Assembly: GCA_937875615.1 (NCBI GenBank)
Contig: CALNBU010000233.1
Coordinates: 1-5,666, forward strand
Origin: an uncultured Archangium sp.
GTDB taxonomy: Bacteria; Myxococcota; Myxococcia; Myxococcales; Myxococcaceae
Reading direction: 5' to 3'
Length of the DNA stretch: 5,666 nucleotides
Made by a program: the position numbers and the translations under genes. How positions within the stretch are numbered: position 1 is the first letter of the stretch; each line of letters opens with the position of its first letter. Below, in pieces: positions 1 through 5,666 of the stretch. The notes below the pieces were generated by a model that worked only from the letters and a program-made list of their open reading frames with translations, was not told the origin of the DNA and ran no database searches.

Positions 1-1417
1 GGGCGTACTCCTTCCATGCGCCGGGGCCGAACATGGCGGCGGCCACGGCGACGGGGAGGGCGCCGGAGAGCAGGGTGGCGCCCGCGAAGCGGAGGTAGGC
101 GCGCTCGAAGACGCCGGTCTTCCGCCACACCAGCAGCGCGCGCAGGCCCAGGGCCACCCCGAAGAAGAGCGGGAAGAGCTTGGTGGCCACCGCGAAGCCG
201 AAGAAGCCTCCGGCCCAGGCGTAGCGGCGCTGCTTGAGGAAGCAGGCGGCGAGGCCGATGCAGAACAGCCAGTCCCAGCGGAGGATGCTGCCGCCGAGGT
301 ACTCGAAGGTGTTGGGCATCGCCGCCCAGAGGAAGAGCCCCACGCTGGCGGCGCGGTGCCCGAAGGTCTGCCAGACCACCAGCCACAGCGTCAGCATCAG
401 CAGCATGTCGACCCAGCCCAGCAGCGCCTGGCCGTTCGCGGTGAGCGGCACCAGCCTGGTGAGCGGCGCGGCGATGATGGCCCAGGCCGGCGAGTTGGAG
501 TTGCCGTGGTCGCTCAGCGCCCGGCCCCAGTCTCCGCGGAAGAGCTGGGTCATCGAGGTCCAGTCGGCCTTGAAGTCCTCCCAGCGCTCGGGGCTGAAGC
601 GGGCCTTCACCGCGGCGGCGTCGGCCAGCGCGGCCTCCACGGGCACCTCCTCGAAGTTGGTGAGATCCCGGGTGCGCTGGACGCGGCCGGCGAGCACGTT
701 CACCGACTCGCGGTCGGCGATGAGGGCGGCCTTGTAGAGGTTGAACCAGCCGACCTCCGCCTGGTACTTCGCGCCGAGGTAGAAGTGGAACTGCTCCCAG
801 TGGTGCACCAGCGGCAGCTCGCCGCGGCCCACGCCGGAGAAGACCCAGCCGCCGGAGAGCAGCACCGTCAGCGCCACCGCCAGCGCCTTCGAGCGCGCCA
901 CCAGCGGGCCGGCGTCGAAGCGCAGCTCGCCCCGGGCCAGCCTGCCGCTGGTGCGCCAGGCGAGCGCCATGGCCGCGGCGGTCAGGGTCAGCCACAGCCA
1001 GTTGTGGGCGAGGAAGCCGCCGGGGGCGTTCAGCTCGGGCAGCCACCCGAAGGCGGCGCTCACGGTCAGGGAGGCCACCAGCGCCGCCAGGGTCGCCCAG
1101 CCGCGGGTGGCCTCGGGGTCTTCTTCGGCCCGGCGCTTGAGCGCCTCCAGGCGGGCGGCGCGATCGCCCGAGAAGGCGAAGCCCACCGCGAAGCCGCAGG
1201 CGAGGATGATGGGGATGACGCCCAGGGTCTTCTGCAGGGCGATGCCGTGGGGCGTGCCCCAGTGGGCCCAGCCGAAGACCATCAGCCCGGCCAGCACGGC
1301 GTGCGCCCGCCGTCGCGCGACGCCGAAGCGCTCGCCAGCGAGGGCGTCGATGAACAGGAGCGCGACGGACGCCTCCAGGAGGACGATCTTCAGGATGCCG
1401 GAGATGAAGTGGTTCAT
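1..1417 (-). CDS. Polytopic membrane protein, GT-C glycosyltransferase-like (partial, C-terminus beyond left edge)
   Basis: Reading the minus strand from the ATG at 1417 gives 472 residues with no stop before the window edge, so the C-terminus is missing. The start is well fixed: an in-frame TAG lies eight codons upstream with no other start codon between. Hydrophobic segments lie near residues 7-26, 39-54, 63-83, 107-126, 138-154 and 177-196. A long polar, acidic region follows at 197-308, then more membrane segments near 331-350, 355-370, 381-395, 400-430 and 443-464. The polar region begins HHWEQFHFYLGAKY and contains GWFNLYKAALIADRES and, later, DHGNSNSPAW leading into a proline-containing helix. 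This resembles GT-C enzymes (GT39/GT87 type), which transfer sugars from polyprenyl-phosphate donors outside the membrane, but the specific family is inferred. The six helices before the main loop are unusual for that class. It is divergent from mrp. I am sure it is a coding membrane protein and only moderately sure of the class. Confidence 0.85.
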   Translation of the reverse strand, partial: MNHFISGILKIVLLEASVALLFIDALAGERFGVARRRAHAVLAGLMVFGWAHWGTPHGIALQKTLGVIPIILACGFAVGFAFSGDRAARLEALKRRAEEDPEATRGWATLAALVASLTVSAAFGWLPELNAPGGFLAHNWLWLTLTAAAMALAWRTSGRLARGELRFDAGPLVARSKALAVALTVLLSGGWVFSGVGRGELPLVHHWEQFHFYLGAKYQAEVGWFNLYKAALIADRESVNVLAGRVQRTRDLTNFEEVPVEAALADAAAVKARFSPERWEDFKADWTSMTQLFRGDWGRALSDHGNSNSPAWAIIAAPLTRLVPLTANGQALLGWVDMLLMLTLWLVVWQTFGHRAASVGLFLWAAMPNTFEYLGGSILRWDWLFCIGLAACFLKQRRYAWAGGFFGFAVATKLFPLFFGVALGLRALLVWRKTGVFERAYLRFAGATLLSGALPVAVAAAMFGPGAWKEYA

Positions 1418-1486
1418 CGCTTGCGAAGTGGTGGCTCGCTACGTATTGGACACGCGCGTTTAGCGGAAAAAGAGAGCGAGCGAAGC
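1418..1486. promoter_or_regulatory. Divergent intergenic region with probable back-to-back promoters
   Basis: These 69 bases separate the starts of the leftward membrane gene and the rightward mrp gene, so promoters for both should lie here or just inside the genes. The region is visibly richer in A and T than its surroundings, including a run of five A at 1467-1471. A weak sigma-70-like match toward mrp is TTGCGA (1421-1426), 17 bases, then TATTGG (1444-1449), matching consensus at 4/6 and 3/6. An 8-bp perfect palindrome, ACGCGCGT (1452-1459), lies near the centre. GCTCGCT (1434-1440) and AGCGAGC (1475-1481) form a spaced inverted repeat. A purine-rich stretch precedes the mrp ATG but is not a strong ribosome binding site. 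No clear promoter for the leftward gene is visible. The regulatory role follows from layout, while the specific boxes are tentative. Confidence 0.45.
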
Positions 1487-2575
1487 ATGAGCGTGCAGGA
1501 ACAGGCGGTTCTCACCGCGATGTCGACGGTGATGGACCCCGACTTGAACCAGAATCTGGTCCAGGCGGGGATGGTGAAGGATCTGCGCATCGAGGGCGGG
1601 AAGGTGTCCCTGCGCATCGAGCTCACCACGCCCGCCTGCCCCATCAAGGACAAGCTCAAAGCCGACGCGGAGGCCGCGCTCCGCGGCGTGGCCGGCGTCG
1701 ACACCGTGGAGGTCACCATGTCAGCCAACGTGAAGCGTCAGCCCTCGTCCGCCGGAAAAGATCAACTCCTGCCGGGCGTGAAGAACGTGTTGCTGGTGGG
1801 CGCGGGGAAGGGCGGCGTGGGCAAGTCGACGGTGGCCCTCAACCTGGCCTGTGCGCTCGCGCGCCACGGGGCCAGCGTGGGGCTGCTCGACGCCGACTTC
1901 TACGGCCCCTCGGTGCCGGTGATGACCGGCATCAAGCGGCAGCCGGTCTCGCGCGACGGCAAGGTGCTGGAGCCGCTGGAGGCGCACGGCATCAAGGTGA
2001 TGTCCATCGGCTTCCTCATCGAGGCCGATCAGGCGCTCATCTGGCGCGGCCCGATGCTGCAGGGCGCGCTGATGCAGTTGGTGCGCGACGTGAACTGGGG
2101 ACCGCTCGACTACATGGTGGTCGACCTGCCGCCCGGCACCGGCGACATCCCGCTCTCCATCGCGCAGCAGCTCAAGTCGTCGGGCGCGGTGCTGGTCACC
2201 ACGCCGCAAGACGTGGCGCTGGCCGACGTGATCCGCGCCAAGCAGATGTTCGACAAGCTGCACGTGCCCATCCTCGGCATCGTCGAGAACATGTCTCAGT
2301 TCATCTGCCCGCACTGCGGGCAGGGCACGCACATCTTCTCCCACGGCGGCGGTCGCAAGGCCTCCGAGCTGATGGAGATGCCCTTCCTGGGCGAGGTGCC
2401 GCTGGAGCTGTCGATCCGCGAGGGCGGAGATCACGGCCTGCCGGTGGTGGTGAGCCGGCCCGACGGCGCCGAGGGTCAGGCCTTCATGGAGCTCAGCCGC
2501 AAGGTGGCGCAGCGCGTCTCGGTGGAGAACGCGGCCCGCTCCACGCCTTCCGTGACCCAGGCGGCGCCGCAGTAG
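1487..2575 (+). CDS. mrp: Mrp/ApbC family P-loop ATPase, iron-sulfur cluster carrier
   Basis: This 362-aa protein matches Mrp/ApbC (Nbp35-like) proteins, cytosolic ATPases that bind a [4Fe-4S] cluster at a dimer interface and pass it to apo-enzymes. Residues 1-80 form an MIP18 (DUF59) domain with DPDLNQNLV near 17 and TTPACPI at 47-53, including Cys51. The ParA/MinD-like domain follows, with a deviant Walker A GKGGVGKST at 107-115 (signature Lys108, Lys113), DADFYGPS at 135-142, DLPPGTGD at 213-220, ENMS at 267-270 and the cluster-binding CPHC at 274-277. About 15 polar residues form a disordered tail. Length and domain order are normal for the family. The reading frame stays open upstream to 356, but that part is antisense to the membrane gene. 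The ATG at 1487 puts the MIP18 domain directly at the N-terminus, so I chose it. It is the first of five co-directional genes. Identity is very secure; the client proteins are unknown. Confidence 0.97.
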   Translation: MSVQEQAVLTAMSTVMDPDLNQNLVQAGMVKDLRIEGGKVSLRIELTTPACPIKDKLKADAEAALRGVAGVDTVEVTMSANVKRQPSSAGKDQLLPGVKNVLLVGAGKGGVGKSTVALNLACALARHGASVGLLDADFYGPSVPVMTGIKRQPVSRDGKVLEPLEAHGIKVMSIGFLIEADQALIWRGPMLQGALMQLVRDVNWGPLDYMVVDLPPGTGDIPLSIAQQLKSSGAVLVTTPQDVALADVIRAKQMFDKLHVPILGIVENMSQFICPHCGQGTHIFSHGGGRKASELMEMPFLGEVPLELSIREGGDHGLPVVVSRPDGAEGQAFMELSRKVAQRVSVENAARSTPSVTQAAPQ

Positions 2576-2591
2576 GGTAGGCGTCGACACC

Positions 2592-3008
2592 ATGAGCGAC
2601 GAGCTTCCTCCAGACCCCTTCGACGACGGCGGCGCGCAGAGCGCGGACCGCCCCGGCTTCGTCCCCGACTTCGTGCGGCGCATGGCCTGGGCGGGCCTGG
2701 GCGCGGTCTTCATGTCCGAGGAGGCGATCCGCCGGCTGGCGGGCCAGCTGAAGCTGCCGAAGGAGGCCCTGGGCTTCCTCCTCTCGCAGGCCGAGAAGAC
2801 CAAAGACGAGCTGGGCCGGGTGATGACCGAGGAGCTCCGCAAGCTGCTGCAGTCCAAGCGGCTGCAGGAGGAGCTCCTGCGCGCCATCGCCAGCACCACC
2901 ATCGAGGTGAAGGCCTCGATTCGCCTGGTGCCAGACAGCGTGGCGCAGCCGCACGTCAAGGTGAGCGAAGTGAAGACCAGGAAGCGCAAGGGCGACGACG
3001 TCGAGTGA
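2592..3008 (+). CDS. Hypothetical helical protein, phasin-like in outline
   Basis: I do not recognise this 138-aa protein with certainty. Residues 1-22 are acidic, proline-rich and probably disordered. Residues 25-41 (PDFVRRMAWAGLGAVFM) are moderately hydrophobic and could form an amphipathic or membrane-touching helix. Residues 42-102 are charged, heptad-like helix (EEAIRRLAGQLKLPKEAL onward), compatible with a coiled coil. Residues 103-117 look like a beta strand, and the C-terminus mixes basic residues (KTRKRKGDDVE). A short apolar helix with an AGLGA motif followed by a long charged helix recalls phasins and PhaF/PhaI granule proteins, but this is likeness of pattern only. It starts 16 bases after the mrp stop, with a purine-rich AGGGTAGG at 2574-2581 as a possible ribosome binding site. 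Its stop overlaps the next gene's start. Coding status is well supported by position, codon bias and coupling; function is unknown. Confidence 0.85.
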   Translation: MSDELPPDPFDDGGAQSADRPGFVPDFVRRMAWAGLGAVFMSEEAIRRLAGQLKLPKEALGFLLSQAEKTKDELGRVMTEELRKLLQSKRLQEELLRAIASTTIEVKASIRLVPDSVAQPHVKVSEVKTRKRKGDDVE

Positions 3009-3361
3009 AGCGGCGTTGGCCACTGCTGTTGGTCGCGGTGCTGGGCGTGGTGCTATGGCGCACCTCGTACTTCGGCTTCGCGCCCAGCGAGCGCACGGTG
3101 CAGTTCGAGCTGCCCGTCTCGTACCGCGAGGTGCAGGGGCTGGAGCTCCAGGTCTGGGATGGCGAGCGGCTGGTGCGCCGCACGCGCACCGAGCTCTCCC
3201 AGGGCCTCACCCGCGAAGCGGCGTCGGTGCGGGTGCCTCTGCGCGACGGCACCTTCCGCGCGGCGGCGGTGGTGACGTTGCGTGGCGCCGGAGCGCCGGT
3301 GACGTTCCAGCGCGACTTCGAGGCCTCCGGTGAGGCGGCGGTGGTCGACTTCAAGCGTTGA
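3005..3361 (+). CDS. Small membrane-anchored or exported beta-rich protein, function unknown
   Basis: This 118-aa protein uses a GTG start whose last bases overlap the previous gene's stop (GTGA at 3005-3008), an arrangement typical of translational coupling. AAGGG at 2988-2992 may serve as a distant ribosome binding site. The N-terminus is MKRRW followed by an apolar stretch at residues 6-18, which reads as an uncleaved signal anchor or signal peptide. There is no lipobox cysteine and no convincing Ala-x-Ala cleavage site, so I favour an anchor with the rest outside the cytoplasm. Residues 30-118 alternate short beta-prone strands and charged turns (VQFELPV, LELQVWDGERLVRRT, SVRVPLRDGTFRAAAVVTLRG), like a single immunoglobulin-like or beta-sandwich domain. 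I see no catalytic motif. Tight coupling suggests it works with, or is made in step with, the 138-aa protein. I do not recognise the family. Confidence 0.82.
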   Translation: MKRRWPLLLVAVLGVVLWRTSYFGFAPSERTVQFELPVSYREVQGLELQVWDGERLVRRTRTELSQGLTREAASVRVPLRDGTFRAAAVVTLRGAGAPVTFQRDFEASGEAAVVDFKR

Positions 3362-3386
3362 TCGCGGCGCGCGGCGCCCGTAGATC
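3358..3386 (+). promoter_or_regulatory. Candidate internal sigma-70-like promoter upstream of hbd
   Basis: TTGATC (3358-3363, overlapping the preceding stop codon) and TAGATC (3381-3386) are spaced by exactly 17 bases. They match the -35 and -10 consensus at 4/6 and 3/6, though the -10 box lacks its usual final T. Transcription would be expected to begin around 3392-3394, at the ATG of the dehydrogenase gene, which has no recognisable ribosome binding site. The spacer contains a small hairpin, GGCGC-GCG-GCGCC (3366-3378), with no T-run after it, so it is not a standard terminator. This is a weak match that could arise by chance. Confidence 0.25.
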
Positions 3387-3392
3387 GCCGCC

Positions 3393-4241
<849 letters not shown>

Positions 4242-4242
4242 A

Positions 4243-4247
4243 GGGAG
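4243..4247 (+). promoter_or_regulatory. Ribosome binding site of the enoyl-CoA hydratase gene
   Basis: GGGAG sits 7 bases before the ATG at 4255, just after the hbd stop codon. It is the clearest Shine-Dalgarno site in the window. It decides the hydratase start against the in-frame upstream GTG at 4147, which lies inside hbd and would add 36 residues unlike any crotonase. Confidence 0.8.
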
Positions 4248-4254
4248 ACACCTC

Positions 4255-5031
4255 ATGGACTTCGTGAAGCTGGAGCTCGACGGATCTGTCGCGACCATCA
4301 CCATCGATCGACCGAAGGCGCTCAACGCGCTCAACCCGCAGGTGCTGAGCGAGCTGGCCGAGGCCATCGCCCAGGTGGCGGCGGACCCCGCGCTGCGGGC
4401 GTTGATCCTCACCGGTGCGGGCGAGAAGGCCTTCGTGGCCGGCGCGGACATCGCGGCCATGGCGGCCTTCTCCATGGAAGACGCCCAGGCCTTCGGCGCG
4501 CTGGGGCATCGGGTGCTGGACTCGCTGGAGGCGCTGGGCGTGCCGGTCATCGCGGCCGTCAACGGCTTCGCGCTGGGCGGCGGCAGCGAGCTCGCGCTGG
4601 CCTGCGACCTCATCTACGCGTCGGAGAAGGCGAAGTTCGGCCTGCCCGAGGTGACGCTGGGGGTCATCCCCGGCTTCGGCGGCACGCAGCGGCTGACCCG
4701 GCTGGTGGGGCGCGCGCGCGCCCGGGAGCTCATCTTCACCGGCGAGCTGATCGACGCCGCGAAGGCGAAGGAGGTGGGGCTGGCGCTGGAGGTGCTGGCC
4801 CCCGAGCAGCTCCTCCCGCACTGCAGGAAGGTGGCGGCCACCATCGCGAAGCGCGGTCCGCTGGCGGTGGCGAAGGCCAAGCAGGTCATCAACGCGGGCG
4901 TGGAGCTCTCGCTGGTGAAGGGCAACGAGCTGGAGCAGCGCGCCTTCGCCGACCTGTTCGGCAGCGAAGATCAGAAGGAGGGCATGGCGGCCTTCCTCGC
5001 CAAGCGCCCGGCGGAGTTCAAGGGTCGGTAG
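4255..5031 (+). CDS. Enoyl-CoA hydratase (crotonase family)
   Basis: This 258-aa protein is a single-domain crotonase that hydrates trans-2-enoyl-CoA such as crotonyl-CoA to the (S)-3-hydroxyacyl-CoA. It closely follows the mitochondrial short-chain hydratase pattern. The oxyanion-hole residues are Ala64 in AGADI and Gly109 in ALGGGSELA. Both catalytic glutamates are present: Glu112 in the same motif and Glu132 in FGLPEVTLG, equivalent to Glu144 and Glu164 of rat hydratase. IPGFGGTQRLTR at 138-149 and the C-terminal EGMAAFLAKRPAEFKGR are also characteristic. Two glutamates point to a true hydratase rather than an isomerase, dehalogenase or other crotonase relative. It follows hbd by 13 bases with its own good ribosome binding site, so the two are very probably co-transcribed and supply consecutive reactions. 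Clostridial equivalents are called crt. The stop codon abuts the stop codon of the opposing gene. Confidence 0.96.
   Translation: MDFVKLELDGSVATITIDRPKALNALNPQVLSELAEAIAQVAADPALRALILTGAGEKAFVAGADIAAMAAFSMEDAQAFGALGHRVLDSLEALGVPVIAAVNGFALGGGSELALACDLIYASEKAKFGLPEVTLGVIPGFGGTQRLTRLVGRARARELIFTGELIDAAKAKEVGLALEVLAPEQLLPHCRKVAATIAKRGPLAVAKAKQVINAGVELSLVKGNELEQRAFADLFGSEDQKEGMAAFLAKRPAEFKGR
4708..4723. repeat. 16-bp perfect palindrome with alternating CG core
   Basis: GGGCGCGCGCGCGCCC equals its own reverse complement. It lies inside the hydratase gene, where it encodes part of the Gly-Arg-Ala-Arg-Ala segment (residues 152-156). The alternating purine-pyrimidine core could adopt Z-form DNA or a tight hairpin in mRNA. 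It most likely reflects arginine/alanine codons chosen under high G+C pressure. Confidence 0.6.
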
Positions 5032-5666
5032 TCACTCGACGACGAAGCGGAAGCGCGCGCCCTCGCGGGTCTCGATGAGATCGTGGTGCAGCAGCCGCGT
5101 CTGGTGCGCGGGGCGGCCGTTGAGCAGCAGCGCGTCGAGCGGCTGCAGCGAGAGGCGACGGGCCTCCCGCTGCACCAGGAAGCGCTCTCCCACGCCGGTG
5201 CGGCGCACGCCGGTGGGCATCAGCCGGAGCTGCCCGTCGCCCGCGCTGCCCACCCAGGCCCCGTGGGTGAGCAGCAACCGCAGCCCCTGCGCGCCGGGGG
5301 CGTAGAAGTCGAGGTGGGGCGGGAGCGTGTCCACCTCGAGGGCCGGCGCCTCGGCCGCCGGGAGCAGCCCGTCGTCCGACAACTGGAGCGCGGGGTACTT
5401 CACGCGCAGCCGCTCCAGCATCAGGCGCAGCGCTGGGGCGTCGAGCGGCGCCTCGAAGTGTCCGAGCGAGAGGTGGGTGAGCGCCGGCAGCTCGGGCCCC
5501 GCCAGCAGCGCGCGGGCCACCGCGAGCGCGCTCTTCACGTGGGCGGCCTCGCCGGGCTCCGACCAGAGGGCGCAGTCGACGGTGAGGCGCTGGAGCCAGC
5601 GGGCGACGCGGAGGGTGAGCAGCCGAGCCAGGGTGACCACCGGCTCGCGGGCGTCGGGCGCGCAGC
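5032..5666 (-). CDS. Leucine-rich protein with degenerate FHA-like C-terminus (partial, N-terminus beyond right edge)
   Basis: The minus-strand frame is open from the right edge to the TGA at 5034-5032, giving the last 210 residues. A GTG at 5640 is an internal start candidate, but the open frame before it argues that the true start lies outside the window. Counting from the edge, residues 12-30 and 60-96 are leucine-rich with LRR-like phrases (WLQRLTVD, LPALTHLSLGHF, LMLERLRVKYPALQLSDDG). Residues 101-115 are a low-complexity Ala/Pro/Glu linker. Residues 128-210 resemble an FHA fold: a GAWVGS turn where FHA domains have their GR, then LLLNGRPAHQTRLL and HHDLIETREGARFRFV, matching the usual NG...L..GD.I..G...F ending. 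The Arg and Ser-x-x-His residues that bind phosphothreonine are not evident, so peptide binding is doubtful. Myxobacteria carry many repeat proteins of this style; the full architecture cannot be seen. It converges on the hydratase gene with no spacer. Confidence 0.78.
   Translation of the reverse strand, partial: CAPDAREPVVTLARLLTLRVARWLQRLTVDCALWSEPGEAAHVKSALAVARALLAGPELPALTHLSLGHFEAPLDAPALRLMLERLRVKYPALQLSDDGLLPAAEAPALEVDTLPPHLDFYAPGAQGLRLLLTHGAWVGSAGDGQLRLMPTGVRRTGVGERFLVQREARRLSLQPLDALLLNGRPAHQTRLLHHDLIETREGARFRFVVE

Noticed and set aside
1447..1464. Sigma-54-like element (TGG...GC) in the divergent region
   Set aside because: The GG to GC spacing is 13 bases rather than the required 10, and the TGGCAC core is not present.
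356..1486. N-terminal extension of the mrp reading frame, making a 739-residue protein
   Set aside because: It is antisense to a coherent polytopic membrane gene, has shadow-frame composition, and Mrp proteins normally begin with the MIP18 domain exactly as they do from the ATG at 1487.
1721..2989. Long minus-strand open frame of 422 residues opposite mrp and the 138-aa gene
   Set aside because: It is rich in His, Arg, Leu and Gln with no domain pattern, and lies opposite an unmistakable mrp. Long antisense frames are expected at this G+C content.
3366..3378. Hairpin GGCGC-GCG-GCGCC as an intrinsic terminator after the 118-aa gene
   Set aside because: The stem is only 5 bp with a 3-base loop, and no T-run follows. 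Downstream genes are co-directional and close.
5022..5035. GTCG...CGAC inverted repeat at the convergent stop codons as a shared terminator
   Set aside because: The stem is four base pairs with a nine-base loop and no flanking T/A runs, too weak to call.

Overview
This GC-rich window (roughly 70% G+C by eye, with strong G/C preference at third codon positions) reads as ordinary bacterial chromosome. It most likely comes from a myxobacterium (Myxococcota). The codon style, the family mix (MIP18-Mrp ATPase, short-chain fatty acid enzymes, a leucine-rich/FHA-like protein) and the tight gene packing all suggest this, but the assignment is inference. I see no mobile elements, tRNA or rRNA genes, CRISPR arrays or phage genes. 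No stretch over 300 bases lacks a gene.

Layout. (1) Positions 1-1417, minus strand: a polytopic membrane protein of at least 472 residues that runs off the left edge. It resembles GT-C type glycosyltransferases, and its function is not certain. (2) Positions 1418-1486: a 69-bp divergent intergenic region, the only sizeable non-coding gap. (3) Positions 1487-5031, plus strand: five closely packed genes, with gaps of 16, -4, 31 and 13 bp. They are an Mrp/ApbC-type Fe-S carrier ATPase, a 138-aa helical protein of unknown function (phasin-like in outline), a 118-aa membrane-anchored beta-rich protein, a 3-hydroxybutyryl-CoA dehydrogenase and an enoyl-CoA hydratase. (4) Positions 5032-5666, minus strand: the C-terminal 210 residues of a protein with a leucine-rich region and a degenerate FHA-like C-terminus. 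It converges on the hydratase gene with zero bases between the stop codons.

How the genes fit together. The last two plus-strand genes catalyse consecutive steps: crotonyl-CoA to (S)-3-hydroxybutyryl-CoA to acetoacetyl-CoA with NADH. They fit short-chain beta-oxidation or butyrate/acetoacetate metabolism. Both keep every catalytic residue I could check. Mrp at the head of the cluster is a housekeeping Fe-S assembly factor. Its link to the acyl-CoA enzymes may be only co-transcription. A weak promoter-like element just upstream of the dehydrogenase suggests that the enzyme pair may also be transcribed separately.

I do not see a clearly new biological system here. The least explained items are the two small proteins between mrp and the dehydrogenase, the unusual topology of the left-edge membrane protein, and the FHA-like tail on the right-edge protein.
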